64,000 nucleotides of DNA from assembly GCF_009938225.1 (NCBI RefSeq), contig NZ_AP019657.1, positions 1,798,001 through 1,862,000 of the forward strand. Direction: 5' to 3'. The position numbers and the translations under genes were made by a program. This DNA comes from Vibrio ponticus (GTDB taxonomy: Bacteria; Pseudomonadota; Gammaproteobacteria; Enterobacterales; Vibrionaceae). Under the pieces are notes generated by a model that was not told the origin of the DNA, made no database searches, and saw only the letters and a list, made by a program, of their open reading frames with translations. The first letter of the stretch is position 1, and every line of letters begins with the position of its first letter. Below, one piece after another: positions 26,333-36,294 of the stretch.

Positions 26333-27285
26333 GCTTCCCCATTAAATTTAAATAACCAGTCTAAAATCAATAGCTCACGGTTAAGACCCGTGTGCTGTGT
26401 CAGTTGCTCAATCAACGCTTGCAACGCCTGCGTCTGTTGGTAAAGCAAGTTATACGTAATACGTTCAGCCATTACTTTTGCACCAGGCACCGCCTGTGGA
26501 AGCGACAATCCAAAGTGCACTTTCTGCGTATCGGTAAGTAAATACCAAAGCCAAAGCAATGAGGTTTCGATATCGCCACTCAGTTCTTTCGCTAATTTTA
26601 TCGCATCACCACGCTGTGCAACGACATCGAGTAACTGCTGCTCTATTGCGAGGTAACGTTTGTGTCCGTCACCATCAATAAACTTAAGCGTATTTAGCGG
26701 CGAATTACCATTTATATGTGCTGCAAAACTCGGCACCGCTTGTTGTGTTTGTGTTGCGAGCCAGCCTGCCAATTGTTCAGCTTCAGGCGCTGTAATGTGC
26801 CACTGCTGACAACGGCTAGTAATGGTCGGCAACAGTTGACTAGCCGAGCCACTCACCAGCAAAAACAGACAGCTTGGCGATGGCGATTCCAAAGTTTTCA
26901 GCAATGCGTTCGCCGCCGATTCGTTCATCGCATCCGCTGGCTGAATCACAATCACGCGATACCCCGCCAATTGAGAAGACTCTTGAGCGATTCGGTTACA
27001 TTGACGAATTTGATCGACAGTAATCGCCTTGCCCTCTTTTTCTGGCTTAATCCAGTGAAAATCAGGGTGACTACTCGACTCCATCAATTGACAACTGTGG
27101 CAAAATCCACAAGGTTCTGACGCAAAGTTACTGCACATCACTGCGCGGCTAAATTGCGTAATGAGCTGCTCTTCACCAAAACCTGGCTTAGCGATCAACA
27201 AGGCAGCATTGGGAAAGCGATCCGCTTCTAAATGCGCCTGCCATTGTTGCCATAAAGGTGTTAGCCAAGGGTAAAGCTGAGCCAT
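26323..27285 (-). CDS. holB: DNA polymerase III subunit delta prime HolB
   Basis: A 320-residue clamp-loader AAA+ subunit. The Walker A region is degenerate (LLIAKPGFGEEQL), as in delta prime, which does not hydrolyse ATP. The zinc module CSNFASEPCGFCHSC has four cysteines, sensor-region segments include ANALLKTLESPSPSCLFLL, and the SRC motif is in TITSRCQQW. It loads the sliding clamp with delta, gamma and tau. The start at 27285 (MAQLYPW) overlaps the tmk stop codon; an upstream start would lie within tmk and add residues not typical of the family. Confidence 0.93.
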   Translation of the reverse strand: MAQLYPWLTPLWQQWQAHLEADRFPNAALLIAKPGFGEEQLITQFSRAVMCSNFASEPCGFCHSCQLMESSSHPDFHWIKPEKEGKAITVDQIRQCNRIAQESSQLAGYRVIVIQPADAMNESAANALLKTLESPSPSCLFLLVSGSASQLLPTITSRCQQWHITAPEAEQLAGWLATQTQQAVPSFAAHINGNSPLNTLKFIDGDGHKRYLAIEQQLLDVVAQRGDAIKLAKELSGDIETSLLWLWYLLTDTQKVHFGLSLPQAVPGAKVMAERITYNLLYQQTQALQALIEQLTQHTGLNRELLILDWLFKFNGEACL

Positions 27286-27917
27286 TACAGTGTTTCCAAC
27301 CATTGTTGCAGCGCCGCTTGGATATCGGCAGCAACCTTATCCATCTCCTGCTCTGCGTTGATCACCACGATACGCTCGTCACTATTAGCAATCTCAAGGT
27401 AACGTGCACGAGTACGGTCGAAGAAACTCATGTCCATTTTCTCAATGCGGTCGAGCTCACCGCGTCCACGCGCACGTTCAAGACCCACTCGTGGGTCAAG
27501 GTCAAGATAAAGGGTAAAGTCAGGCTTAAACTCCCCTAGCGTTGTCTCACGTAGTGCTTGCATGGTTTGGCGTGGGATTTGTCGACCACCACCTTGGTAG
27601 GCTTGTGAAGACATGTCGTGACGGTCGCCCACCACCCACGTACCACTCGCTAGCGCAGGTTTAATCACGTTTTCAACCAACTGGACACGTGAAGCGTACA
27701 TAAGTAGCAGTTCTGTCATATCTTGCAGAACTTCGCCTTCATGCTCTTGTTTGACTAGCTCACGCAATTTTTCTGCAAGTGCAGTACCGCCCGGCTCACG
27801 AGTATGCTTGATAGACTCAATTCCTGAGCGCTTTAGTACTTCTAACACTGCGTTGATGGCAGTACTTTTACCCGCGCCTTCAAGACCTTCTACTACGATA
27901 AATTTAGCTTGTTTCAT
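27285..27917 (-). CDS. tmk: Thymidylate kinase
   Basis: A 210-residue P-loop kinase that converts dTMP to dTDP. The Walker [10 protein letters not shown] is at about residues 10-18, followed by the DRY-like TREPGGT segment, [38 protein letters not shown] (lid region) and the conserved C-terminal region. Length is normal. The stop codon overlaps the holB ATG (TAATG), and the gene starts 4 bp after mltG. Confidence 0.96.
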   Translation of the reverse strand: MKQAKFIVVEGLEGAGKSTAINAVLEVLKRSGIESIKHTREPGGTALAEKLRELVKQEHEGEVLQDMTELLLMYASRVQLVENVIKPALASGTWVVGDRHDMSSQAYQGGGRQIPRQTMQALRETTLGEFKPDFTLYLDLDPRVGLERARGRGELDRIEKMDMSFFDRTRARYLEIANSDERIVVINAEQEMDKVAADIQAALQQWLETL

Positions 27918-27921
27918 AAAA

Positions 27922-28938
27922 TTATTTGTTACTTCTTAAATGACGTAAATAAGCACGAACCGCACGGTTATGATCGGCTAAGTTCTTTGAAAATACGTGA
28001 CCGCCTTTGCCGCTGGCGACAAAATAGTAGTAATCACTGTCTTCTGGGTTCAGTGCTGCTTTGATCGATGCTTCGCCTGCCATTGCAATTGGGGTTGGCG
28101 GCAGACCAAAAATCACATAAGTGTTGTATGGTGTTGGCGTACGCAAATCTTTCTTGCGAATATTGCCATCATACTTATCACCCATACCGTAGATAACGGT
28201 TGGGTCAGTTTGCAGGCGCATACGCTTATTCAAACGATTCACAAACACCGATGCCACGCGTTCGCGTTCAGATTCTACCGCCGTCTCTTTCTCAATAATG
28301 GAGGCGAGAATCAAAGCATCATAAGGGGTCTTAAGCGGCAGTTTATCTTGACGATTCTGCCAAGCTTCATCCAATACCGATTGCAGCTTATCCGCAGAAC
28401 GTTGGAGAATATCTAAATCAGACGTCCCATAGGTGTAGTTAAACGTCTCAGCAAGGAATAAGCCTTCCAACTTTGTCTGCTCAATACCAAGCGCTTTAGC
28501 AATGTCAGCCTCACTCATCTCGCTGGTTTTATGCTCAAGATAAGGGGCATTTTCTAAAATAGTGCGCCACTCGCTGAAACGAGACCCTTCAACAAAAGTA
28601 ATCGAGAACTGATGCTCTTTGCCTGTTTTAAATAACTCTAGCGCCTCGGTTAAATTCATTTCCGGCGTAATTAGGTAAGTACCTGCTCGCAGCTGAGTCA
28701 GTTCAGGGTGGAAATGACGAATCACTTTCACCACCTCACTAGTGGTGATCAGTTTCTGCTCACTAAGTTGAGCCAAAACGCGCTGAAAGCTGGTACCCGG
28801 TTTGACAGTAAAAATTTGTTCTTGAGTCAACTGCAAAGGCTGAGTAACAAACTGCTCAACTTGCTTAGTCAAATAGAAAAAAGCGCCGGCAGCTAACGCA
28901 GCTACCAAAAGCAACAACAAAGTGATCTTCTTAATCAC
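27922..28938 (-). CDS. mltG: Endolytic murein transglycosylase MltG
   Basis: A 338-residue YceG-family protein. One N-terminal membrane segment (about residues 5-23) anchors it in the inner membrane with the rest in the periplasm. A LysM-like segment follows, then the catalytic domain with [23 protein letters not shown] (catalytic glutamate), [10 protein letters not shown], and [20 protein letters not shown], all typical of MltG. The enzyme cuts nascent glycan strands and so sets their length. It overlaps pabC by 4 bp. Confidence 0.95.
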   Translation of the reverse strand: MIKKITLLLLLVAALAAGAFFYLTKQVEQFVTQPLQLTQEQIFTVKPGTSFQRVLAQLSEQKLITTSEVVKVIRHFHPELTQLRAGTYLITPEMNLTEALELFKTGKEHQFSITFVEGSRFSEWRTILENAPYLEHKTSEMSEADIAKALGIEQTKLEGLFLAETFNYTYGTSDLDILQRSADKLQSVLDEAWQNRQDKLPLKTPYDALILASIIEKETAVESERERVASVFVNRLNKRMRLQTDPTVIYGMGDKYDGNIRKKDLRTPTPYNTYVIFGLPPTPIAMAGEASIKAALNPEDSDYYYFVASGKGGHVFSKNLADHNRAVRAYLRHLRSNK

Positions 28939-29738
28939 GGGGACAACATCTCCTGAATACTTCTTGTCTGCTCTCCAATCTGGAAAGACTGACCTTCAAT
29001 CCCCTTAATTGGGGCTACACCTAAAATCGAATTAGTGATAAAAACTTCATCCGCATCCAGTAAGTCCGTCAACGCAAACTCACCAACATGCAGATTAATA
29101 TTTTGCTGCTGCGCAATGTCCAAGACTCTTCGTCTTGCGACACCGGCAACACCTGACATAGTCAAGTCTGGGGTATACAGTTCTTGCCCTTTCCACCAAA
29201 ACAGATTCGCCATACTGGTTTCAACGATATGTTCCGATAAATTGAGCACCACACCATCACTCAGTTGGCGTTGGTCAAGCTCCGCTTTCACCAGCACTTG
29301 CTCCAAGCGGTTATTGTGTTTGTGCCCAGCGAGCAAAGGATTCAACCCTAAACGCGTCTGACATACCCCAAGCTCAATCCCTTCTTGTTGCCACTGATAA
29401 TAGTGAGCAGGAAAAGCAAAGTCGCTAATAGTAACATTAGGAGCACTCACTTGAGTAGCGCTATAGCCTCTCCCCCCTTCCCCGCGACTAATATGAAGTT
29501 TAAGCCCTGCGAGTGAGTCGTGATTTGCCGCTTGTTTAAGCCACAATTCGACTAATTGCCAATCGGGATGAGGTATCGCCAACGTATCTAAACAAGCTTG
29601 CATACGCTGTAAATGATAAGACCAACATTCGACTGCACCATCTCGAGTGAGCATAGTAGTGAAACAACCATCACCATATTGAAAAGAGCGATCGAGTAGA
29701 GAGATAGAATCGGTCGGTTGTCCGTTGAGCCAATACAC
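28935..29738 (-). CDS. pabC: Aminodeoxychorismate lyase PabC
   Basis: A 267-residue fold-type IV PLP enzyme that releases pyruvate from aminodeoxychorismate to give 4-aminobenzoate for folate. It begins YWLNGQPTDSISLLDRSFQYGDGCFTTML, has the PLP-lysine region HKHNNRLEQVLVKAEL, EHIVETSMANLFWW, and a C-terminal DADEVFITNSILGVAPI. These fit PabC rather than branched-chain aminotransferase. It starts downstream of the fabF terminator and overlaps mltG (ATGA), as in enterics. Confidence 0.92.
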   Translation of the reverse strand: MYWLNGQPTDSISLLDRSFQYGDGCFTTMLTRDGAVECWSYHLQRMQACLDTLAIPHPDWQLVELWLKQAANHDSLAGLKLHISRGEGGRGYSATQVSAPNVTISDFAFPAHYYQWQQEGIELGVCQTRLGLNPLLAGHKHNNRLEQVLVKAELDQRQLSDGVVLNLSEHIVETSMANLFWWKGQELYTPDLTMSGVAGVARRRVLDIAQQQNINLHVGEFALTDLLDADEVFITNSILGVAPIKGIEGQSFQIGEQTRSIQEMLSP

Positions 29739-29796
29739 AATTTTTCCCTAAGTAGCTTGCCAAATAGAATGCGTTTTACTGACTTGTCCCAATTGG

Positions 29797-29829
29797 CAAA
29801 AAAAAGGCCTGATAACAAAGTATCAGGCC
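29797..29829 (-). terminator. Terminator between fabF and pabC
   Basis: GGCCTGATA / TATCAGGCC with an ACAAAG loop, followed by eight T on the minus strand. It separates fatty-acid genes from pabC-mltG-tmk-holB-tatD, although some read-through is likely because no clear pabC promoter is seen. Confidence 0.9.
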
Positions 29830-29860
29830 GTTTTATCACAGATTCGGATCAGTTTCTTGC

Positions 29861-31102
29861 TTAAATCTTCTTAAATACAAGAGAACCGTTAGTGCCACCG
29901 AAACCAAAAGAGTTACAGATAGCGTATTCCATATCAACTTTTTGCGCCACATGTGGAACAAGGTCGATATCTAGGCCTTCTTCTGGGTTATCTAGGTTGA
30001 TCGTTGGTGGAACGATTTGGTCAACAAGAGACAGAACAGTAATGATCGCTTCAACAGAACCCGCAGCACCTAGTAGGTGACCAGTCATCGACTTAGTTGA
30101 AGATACTTTAACCTGTTTAGCACCCTCTTCACCAAGAGCACGTTTAACGCCTTTGATTTCCGCTACATCGCCTGCTGGAGTCGAAGTACCGTGAGCGTTT
30201 ACGTAACCAACTTGAGTACCTGTGATACCCGCGTCACGCATTGCCGCTTCCATCGCTAGCGCACCACCTGAACCGTCTTCACTTGGTGAAGTCATGTGGT
30301 AAGCGTCACCAGACATACCAAAGCCAACTAGCTCTGCGTAAATCTTAGCGCCACGCGCTTTCGCGTGTTCGTACTCTTCAAGTACCATCATGCCAGCACC
30401 GTCACCTAGAACGAAACCGTCACGATCTTTATCCCACGGACGAGAAGCCTTTTGTGGCTCATCGTTGCGAGTAGACAGTGCTTTAGCCGCACCAAAACCC
30501 GCCATACCTAGTGGCGTAGAAGCTTTCTCAGAGCCACCCGCTACCATTGCATCAGCATCACCGTAAGCGATCATACGCGCAGCATGACCGATATTGTGTA
30601 GACCTGTTGTACACGCTGTTGAGATAGCGATGTTAGGACCACGAAGACCACGCATGATAGATAGGTTACCTGCAACCATGTTTACGATGGTTGATGGTAC
30701 GAAGAATGGGCTAACTTTACGTGGACCTTTGCTCACTAGAGCAGTGTGACCAGTTTCGATTAGGTCTAGACCGCCGATGCCAGAACCGATAGCGACGCCG
30801 ATGCGCGCTGCGTTTTCTTCGTTAACTTGTAAGCCTGAATCGTCTAGAGCTTGGATACCAGCTGCGATGCCGTACTGGATAAATAGATCCATTTTACGAG
30901 CATCTTTCTTAGACATGTACTCTTCGCAGTTGAAATCTTTAACAAGACCTGCAAAGCGAGTAGAGAAATTAGTAGCATCAAAGTGTTCGATATTAACGAT
31001 ACCACTTTGACCTTCTAGCAGGGCCTTCCATGATGATTCTACAGTGTTGCCTACCGGTGACAACATACCCATGCCAGTGACAACAACACGACGCTTGGAC
31101 AC
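29861..31102 (-). CDS. fabF: 3-oxoacyl-ACP synthase II FabF
   Basis: A 413-residue condensing enzyme that elongates acyl-ACP with malonyl-ACP. The nucleophilic cysteine is in [15 protein letters not shown] near residue 164; the two histidines are in [11 protein letters not shown] and in [11 protein letters not shown]. The N-terminus [15 protein letters not shown] is typical. Length matches FabF. It is downstream of acpP, with an intervening GC-rich hairpin that probably reduces its expression relative to acpP. Confidence 0.97.
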   Translation of the reverse strand: MSKRRVVVTGMGMLSPVGNTVESSWKALLEGQSGIVNIEHFDATNFSTRFAGLVKDFNCEEYMSKKDARKMDLFIQYGIAAGIQALDDSGLQVNEENAARIGVAIGSGIGGLDLIETGHTALVSKGPRKVSPFFVPSTIVNMVAGNLSIMRGLRGPNIAISTACTTGLHNIGHAARMIAYGDADAMVAGGSEKASTPLGMAGFGAAKALSTRNDEPQKASRPWDKDRDGFVLGDGAGMMVLEEYEHAKARGAKIYAELVGFGMSGDAYHMTSPSEDGSGGALAMEAAMRDAGITGTQVGYVNAHGTSTPAGDVAEIKGVKRALGEEGAKQVKVSSTKSMTGHLLGAAGSVEAIITVLSLVDQIVPPTINLDNPEEGLDIDLVPHVAQKVDMEYAICNSFGFGGTNGSLVFKKI

Positions 31103-31154
31103 GATTTTATTCTCCGGAAATGAAATGATTCTATGAGAGATATAGAAGAGTTAG

Positions 31155-31184
31155 AAAAAAACTCAGGCGGCCAGAAGGCCGCCT
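31155..31184 (-). terminator. Terminator-like hairpin between acpP and fabF
   Basis: A GC-rich eight-base stem AGGCGGCC / GGCCGCCT with a four-base loop, followed on the minus strand by GAG and seven T. It probably acts as a partial terminator that keeps acpP mRNA more abundant than fabF mRNA; that role is inferred. Confidence 0.8.
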
Positions 31185-31195
31185 GGGGGGAGAGA

Positions 31196-31429
31196 TTACT
31201 GAGCGCTGTTCACGTAGTCGATTGCAGCTTGAACAGTAGTGATCTTCTCAGCTTCTTCGTCTGGAATCTCAGTGTCGAATTCTTCTTCTAGAGCCATTAC
31301 TAGTTCAACAGTGTCTAGAGAATCAGCACCTAGATCGTCAACAAATGAAGCTTCGTTTTTAACTTCTGCTTCGTCTACACCTAGCTGTTCAACAATGATT
31401 TTCTTTACGCGTTCTTCGATGTTGCTCAT
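31196..31429 (-). CDS. acpP: Acyl carrier protein AcpP
   Basis: A 77-residue acidic four-helix protein. The phosphopantetheine attachment serine is S37 in [17 protein letters not shown]. It carries the growing acyl chain for the neighbouring Fab enzymes and for PlsX. The start at 31429 gives [17 protein letters not shown], the standard N-terminus; the open frame extends 24 codons further but this is leader sequence. The 236 bp upstream, between fabG and acpP, contain a FadR-like dyad and a 17-bp palindrome, so acpP probably has its own promoter. Confidence 0.97.
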
Positions 31430-31513
31430 TTTTTCTTTTCCTTTACAGATTTCGCTCAATGCGATGATTCCGTAGTTTATTAGAACTATTGAAAGTTGCA
31501 AGAGGGACCTTGC

Positions 31514-31524
31514 TGGTCAAACCA
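31514..31524 (-). promoter_or_regulatory. FadR-like dyad upstream of acpP
   Basis: The minus strand reads TGGTTTGACCA, one base away from the FadR core TGGTCNGACCA, 85 bp upstream of the acpP start. In E. coli FadR activates several fatty-acid synthesis genes. Binding here is inferred. Confidence 0.45.
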
Positions 31525-31573
31525 CAATTTTAGCGATTTTAACCGAAATTCAATACATTTTTGACTTATATCA

Positions 31574-31590
31574 TGCACAAATCTTGTGCA
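31574..31590. promoter_or_regulatory. 17-bp palindrome in the fabG-acpP gap
   Basis: TGCACAA-ATC-TTGTGCA, a perfect seven-base inverted repeat with a three-base centre. It lies just before a TATAAG hexamer on the minus strand, so it may be an operator over the acpP promoter. The binding protein is unknown. Confidence 0.4.
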
Positions 31591-31665
31591 AGCTAATAGC
31601 AAGTTTTACAGATTTATCGCAAGAAGCAAGCAAGTTCCTCGCGCATCCATCTAGAAACAGTGCTA

Positions 31666-32403
31666 TTAAACCATATACATGCCGCCGTTAACATGCAAAG
31701 TTTCACCTGTGATGTATGCCGCTTCTGGCGATGCTAAAAATGCAACAGCCGATGCAATCTCACGAGGATCACCTAGACGACCTGCAGGCACGTTCGCTAA
31801 CGTTGCTGCACGTTGGTCATCATTTAGCGCCTTAGTCATATCAGTTTCAATAAAACCAGGAGCTACTGTGTTAACAGTTACGCCACGTGAAGCCACTTCA
31901 CGTGCCATAGATTTAGTAAAGCCAATCACACCCGCTTTTGCTGCAGCGTAGTTAGTTTGGCCAGCGTTACCCATAGTACCCACTACTGAACCTACGTTGA
32001 TGATGCGACCAGCGCGTTTTTTCATCATGCCACGTAGAACCGCTTTAGACATACGGAAGATTGGCGTTAGGTTAGTATCGATAATGTCATTCCACTCATC
32101 ATCTTTCATGCGCATCAGTAGGTTATCACGCGTGATACCAGCGTTGTTCACTAGAATATCGATCACACCAAACTCATCATTGATGGTTTTTAGTGTCGCT
32201 TCAATAGACTCAACGTCAGTTACGTTTAGTGCAAGACCTTTACCGTTCTCACCAAGGTACTCGCTGATTGCAGCTGCGCCACTTTCAGACGTTGCAGTAC
32301 CGATTACTGTTGCGCCACGCTCAACCAAAAGTTCAGCGATTGCACGACCAATACCACGACTCGCACCAGTTACTAGGGCAATCTTGCCTTCTAGATTCAT
32401 CAT
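31666..32403 (-). CDS. fabG: 3-oxoacyl-ACP reductase FabG
   Basis: A 245-residue classical SDR (244 if the second methionine is used; both ATGs are adjacent and equally plausible). The NADP-binding TGASRGIGRA is at about residues 12-21, followed by NNAGITRDNLLMRMK, the catalytic serine in NVGSVVGTMG and YAAAK (YxxxK). It ends with the family segment HVNGGMYMV. It reduces 3-oxoacyl-ACP with NADPH. It sits between fabD and acpP in the usual order. Confidence 0.97.
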   Translation of the reverse strand: MMNLEGKIALVTGASRGIGRAIAELLVERGATVIGTATSESGAAAISEYLGENGKGLALNVTDVESIEATLKTINDEFGVIDILVNNAGITRDNLLMRMKDDEWNDIIDTNLTPIFRMSKAVLRGMMKKRAGRIINVGSVVGTMGNAGQTNYAAAKAGVIGFTKSMAREVASRGVTVNTVAPGFIETDMTKALNDDQRAATLANVPAGRLGDPREIASAVAFLASPEAAYITGETLHVNGGMYMV

Positions 32404-32434
32404 TGTTTGCGTTCCTTATGCTTACGTCAGCTGA

Positions 32435-33358
32435 TTATTTTGCCGCTTCTAGAGAAGCCACATCGTTTACAGCCGCTGCATCTAGCGTTTTAACGATACG
32501 TTTAGTTAAACCGGTCAGTACTTTACCTGGGCCGACTTCTAGTAATTTTTCTACGCCTTGCTCGCTCATTAGCTGTACGCTCTCAGTCCAACGAACTGGG
32601 CTGTATAGCTGACGAACGAGTGCATGTTTGATCTTAGCCGGATCAGTTTCTGCTGCTACGTCAACGTTATTGATAACTGGTAGCTGAGGCGTGTTAAATT
32701 CGATCTCTTCTAGTGCAACCGCAAGCTTGTCTGCTGCTGGTTTCATTAGTGCACAGTGAGACGGAACAGAAACAGGAAGTGGTAGTGCACGTTTAGCGCC
32801 CGCTTCTTTACATAGTGCACCAGCGCGCTCTACTGCTTCTTTGCTACCTGCAATAACAACTTGACCAGGAGAGTTGAAGTTTACTGGTGAAACAACATCA
32901 CCTTGAGCCGCTTCTTCACAAGCTTTCGCAATTGACTCATCATCTAAACCGATGATTGCGTACATTGCGCCCGTACCCGCAGGTACTGCTTCTTGCATTA
33001 GTTGACCACGTAGCTCAACCAATTTGATCGCTTGTTTAAAATCGATAACACCCGCACATACTAGCGCTGAGTATTCACCTAGGCTGTGACCCGCTAGGTT
33101 TACAGGCTGCTCAAGACCAAGCTCTTGCCATACACGCCAGATAGCAACAGAAGACGCTAGTAGAGCTGGTTGAGTACGGTGAGTTTGGTTTAGATCTTCT
33201 GCTGGACCATTTTGAACCAGCGCCCATAGGTCGTAACCTAGAGCATCAGAAGCCTCGGCAAAAGTTTGTTTAACTACGTCATATTGTTCGCCAAGCTCAG
33301 CAAGCATACCTACTGCTTGAGAACCTTGACCTGGAAATACGATAGCAAACTTGCTCAT
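32435..33358 (-). CDS. fabD: Malonyl-CoA:ACP transacylase FabD
   Basis: A 307-residue acyltransferase that loads malonate onto AcpP. The motif FPGQGSQAVGM is at about residues 8-18 and the nucleophile is S92 in GHSLGEYSALVCAG. The catalytic histidine lies in VPSHCALM, and a QLYSPVRWTESV segment follows. Length and motif order are typical. It is in the fabH-fabD-fabG run; a weak hairpin precedes it. Confidence 0.97.
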   Translation of the reverse strand: MSKFAIVFPGQGSQAVGMLAELGEQYDVVKQTFAEASDALGYDLWALVQNGPAEDLNQTHRTQPALLASSVAIWRVWQELGLEQPVNLAGHSLGEYSALVCAGVIDFKQAIKLVELRGQLMQEAVPAGTGAMYAIIGLDDESIAKACEEAAQGDVVSPVNFNSPGQVVIAGSKEAVERAGALCKEAGAKRALPLPVSVPSHCALMKPAADKLAVALEEIEFNTPQLPVINNVDVAAETDPAKIKHALVRQLYSPVRWTESVQLMSEQGVEKLLEVGPGKVLTGLTKRIVKTLDAAAVNDVASLEAAK

Positions 33359-33389
33359 GTTGTTTTCCTTAAAACAAAGAGAAGAAAGA

Positions 33390-33411
33390 AAGATGCACCT
33401 AAGTGCATCTT
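33390..33411. terminator. Hairpin between fabH and fabD
   Basis: AAGATGCAC / GTGCATCTT with a CTAA loop in the 70-bp gap. The T tract is weak (interrupted by C), so it may be an attenuator or an mRNA-stabilising hairpin. Confidence 0.45.
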
Positions 33412-33428
33412 AAATTGGAATCCTGTAC

Positions 33429-34379
33429 TTAGAACTTAACCAGTGCTGAGCCCCAAGTGAAACCGCCACCAAACGCTTCTAGTAGAAGAGTTTGACCACG
33501 TTTAATACGACCATCACGCACTGCTTCATCCAATGCCGTAGGCACGGTCGCCGCAGAAGTGTTGCCGTGTTTATCAAGGGTTAACACCACTTGATCAAGC
33601 GACATAGAAAGCTTCTTCGCTGTCGCAGAAATAATGCGATAGTTCGCTTGGTGTGGCACCAACCAATCTAGCTCAGACTTGTGCATGTTATTTGCTTCAA
33701 GCGTGTCTTTCACTAGTTTAGAAAGCTGAGTCACTGCCACTTTAAACACTTCGTTGCCTGCCATATGCAGCCACTTGTCCGCGTCTTTGCCACGCTCAGG
33801 AACAGGAAGGCTTAGCAGATCACCAAAGGCACCATCCGCATAGATATGCGTAGAGATGATACCTGGTTCTTCACTTGCACCTAGCACAACTGCACCCGCT
33901 GCATCACCAAACAAGATAATGGTTGAACGGTCAGTTGGATCACAAGTTTTTGACAGAGCATCAGCACCAATCACGAGTACATTTTTACACATACCGGTTT
34001 TAATGTGCTGATCAGCCACTGACAGCGCGTAAACAAAACCTGAACACGCTGCTGCTAAATCAAATGCAGGGCAGCCTTTAATGTCCAGCTTCGCTTGAAC
34101 CTGGCATGCCGCTGAAGGGAAAGTGTGGCTACTACTCGTTGTCGCAACGATGATCAAATCGATATCGTTCTTATCAATGCCCGCCATATCAATCGCGTTC
34201 ACAGCAGCATGATAACCCATGTCGGCAACGGTCTCGTTTTCAGCAGCGATGCGGCGCTCTTTAATGCCCGTACGTGCAACGATCCACTCGTCGGTTGTAT
34301 CTACCATTTTCTCTAAGTCTGCGTTAGTACGCACTTGAGATGGCAAGTAGCTGCCAGTACCTAAAATTTTGCTAAACAT
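33429..34379 (-). CDS. fabH: 3-oxoacyl-ACP synthase III FabH
   Basis: A 316-residue KAS III that starts fatty-acid synthesis by condensing acetyl-CoA with malonyl-ACP. The nucleophile is C112 in [13 protein letters not shown], the histidine is in [12 protein letters not shown], and the asparagine is in [10 protein letters not shown]. The N-terminus [20 protein letters not shown] and end [13 protein letters not shown] are typical. It starts 5 bp after plsX and is coupled to it, as in E. coli. Confidence 0.97.
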   Translation of the reverse strand: MFSKILGTGSYLPSQVRTNADLEKMVDTTDEWIVARTGIKERRIAAENETVADMGYHAAVNAIDMAGIDKNDIDLIIVATTSSSHTFPSAACQVQAKLDIKGCPAFDLAAACSGFVYALSVADQHIKTGMCKNVLVIGADALSKTCDPTDRSTIILFGDAAGAVVLGASEEPGIISTHIYADGAFGDLLSLPVPERGKDADKWLHMAGNEVFKVAVTQLSKLVKDTLEANNMHKSELDWLVPHQANYRIISATAKKLSMSLDQVVLTLDKHGNTSAATVPTALDEAVRDGRIKRGQTLLLEAFGGGFTWGSALVKF

Positions 34380-34384
34380 GAAGA

Positions 34385-35410
34385 CTAATAATGCCTCTCG
34401 AGTAAAACCGCTTCCAAACGATCGCTTATACGGCTTGGTACCTGTCGTTTGACCTCGTGTAGGGCTTCGCCGATGGCATTCACGACCGCCTCTACATCTG
34501 CACTTCCGTGGCTTTTTATTACAATGCCGCGCAATCCTAGCAAACTTGCACCGTTATACTGGTCGGGGTTCAATGTTTTTAGTTCATTAATTAACCCAGA
34601 AAACAATTTTCTTGCTATCCAACCCTTTATAGATGAGGCCATCATGTAGTTTTTCAACTTATCTATAAAAAGCTGGGCAGTGCCTTCACTGGTCTTGAGG
34701 CAGATATTGCCAACAAAGCCATCACACACCACCACGTCGGCATAATCATTAAACAACTGATTACCTTCGATATAGCCAATGAAATTCACCGACTCAGTCT
34801 GTGATAACATTTCTGCACAGCGTTTGACAAGATCATTGCCTTTAATTTCTTCCGCTCCAATATTTAAGATAGCCACTTTTGGTGGTCGACCTAAATACTG
34901 CTCGGCTAACGCGCTTCCCATCACGGCAAACTGGAATAACGAGTCTGCATCACTCGATACATTCGCGCCCAAATCTAACATCCAAGTACGATTGCCAGAA
35001 ATGGTTGGCAATGCTGAAATCAGTGCTGGACGTTCAATACCCGGTAACAGTTTAAGACGAAAACGTGACAATGCCATTAACGCGCCAGTATTACCTGCGC
35101 TAACACAAGCATCGGCTTGACCGACAGAAACGAGATCAATCGCTTTGCCCATCGAGCTGTTTTGTCCGTTACGAAGTGCGAGGGATGGTTTTTCCGAATT
35201 GGAGATCACCCGGTCACAGTGTTTAATACTCAAGCGAGCATCTGGCTGATAACCAAGAGAGGATAATTGAGTTGTGATCGAAGTCCGATCACCTAATAAG
35301 ATCACTTTTAGCTCTGGGAAATGCGACAGTGCCTGCACGGCGGCAGGCACTGTTACGCGAGGACCGAAATCCCCGCCCATTGCATCAAGTGCAACGGTAA
35401 TACTTTGCAA
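34385..35410 (-). CDS. plsX: Phosphate acyltransferase PlsX
   Basis: A 341-residue enzyme that makes acyl-phosphate from acyl-ACP for phospholipid synthesis. Landmarks are [12 protein letters not shown] near the N-terminus, [41 protein letters not shown] and [17 protein letters not shown]. These match PlsX and exclude phosphotransacetylase. It lies between rpmF (9-bp gap) and fabH. Confidence 0.96.
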   Translation of the reverse strand: MQSITVALDAMGGDFGPRVTVPAAVQALSHFPELKVILLGDRTSITTQLSSLGYQPDARLSIKHCDRVISNSEKPSLALRNGQNSSMGKAIDLVSVGQADACVSAGNTGALMALSRFRLKLLPGIERPALISALPTISGNRTWMLDLGANVSSDADSLFQFAVMGSALAEQYLGRPPKVAILNIGAEEIKGNDLVKRCAEMLSQTESVNFIGYIEGNQLFNDYADVVVCDGFVGNICLKTSEGTAQLFIDKLKNYMMASSIKGWIARKLFSGLINELKTLNPDQYNGASLLGLRGIVIKSHGSADVEAVVNAIGEALHEVKRQVPSRISDRLEAVLLERHY

Positions 35411-35419
35411 AGGTCAACC

Positions 35420-35590
35420 TTACTTGTTGATAACCTTCTTGCCGCGGTAGTAACCTTCGGCAGTCACGTTGTGACGTAGGTGAGTTTCACCTGAAGTTGC
35501 GTCTACAGATAGTGCAGCTGTAGTTAGCGCATCGTGTGAACGACGCATGCCACGCATTGAACGTGATTTCTTGCTCTTTTGTACGGCCAT
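35420..35590 (-). CDS. rpmF: 50S ribosomal protein L32
   Basis: A 56-residue basic protein beginning [20 protein letters not shown] and ending RGKKVINK. It matches the L32 family, without the cysteine zinc motif found in some other bacterial L32 forms. It sits between yceD and plsX, the classic arrangement linking ribosome and phospholipid genes. Confidence 0.97.
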   Translation of the reverse strand: MAVQKSKKSRSMRGMRRSHDALTTAALSVDATSGETHLRHNVTAEGYYRGKKVINK

Positions 35591-35621
35591 TGACCCTACT
35601 CCTATGTAAGTTCCTAAAGAA

Positions 35622-36146
35622 TTACTTCTTTAAGCTTTTCAAAACATCGAATGGATTCGGTTTATCTTCCACAACTTCTTCCGGAAGTTCGCCAAACACC
35701 ATGTTATCTGAATCAACGCTACAGTCCGCATCATCATGCATCGCTACTTGGGGTAAGTTTAGAATGAACTCGTCCTCAACTAACTGTATTAGGTCGATTT
35801 CACCGTACTCGTTCAGATCTACCAAATCGTACTCTTCCGGTGCGTCCTCTTCACTTTTCTCGTTATAGTAAGGAGTATAAGTGAATTGAACTTCGCACTC
35901 ATGTGCGAAAACCTCATTACAGCGTTGACACTCTAAATCAACTTCGATGTTAGCTTTACCAGAGATAACAACGAGTCGCTGCTCATCTAACCCAAATGAC
36001 AATGACACTTGAGCGTCGCGTTGAACGCCTTCGACCGATTCCATCAAGCGTTTAAAAAGACTGACCTGAATAATACCTTCATAGTCCAATCGTTTCTGAG
36101 CCGCTCGAGCCGGATCAACCGTTCGCGGTATTTTTACCTTTTGCAT
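35622..36146 (-). CDS. yceD: YceD/DUF177 protein (23S rRNA accumulation)
   Basis: A 174-residue acidic protein of the DUF177 family. The N-terminus reads [23 protein letters not shown]. The core has [25 protein letters not shown] with a CxxC pair, then a long acidic stretch and [11 protein letters not shown] at the C-terminus. In plants and in E. coli the family is needed for normal 23S rRNA accumulation. It is the first gene of the rpmF-plsX-fab cluster, and the region upstream should hold the main promoter. Confidence 0.93.
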   Translation of the reverse strand: MQKVKIPRTVDPARAAQKRLDYEGIIQVSLFKRLMESVEGVQRDAQVSLSFGLDEQRLVVISGKANIEVDLECQRCNEVFAHECEVQFTYTPYYNEKSEEDAPEEYDLVDLNEYGEIDLIQLVEDEFILNLPQVAMHDDADCSVDSDNMVFGELPEEVVEDKPNPFDVLKSLKK

Positions 36147-36294
36147 AGGGCGCGAATTCTATCTTCCAAATCGTTTAGAGTCAAAGAAAAAGGGCAAAAA
36201 GTTGTACTTTTTTTCCTTTCTATTACCAAGGCTAGGCTAACAGTCATAACTTCGATTAAGCTGTTTTCCAAGCAAGCCACAATTGTAAATTAAA

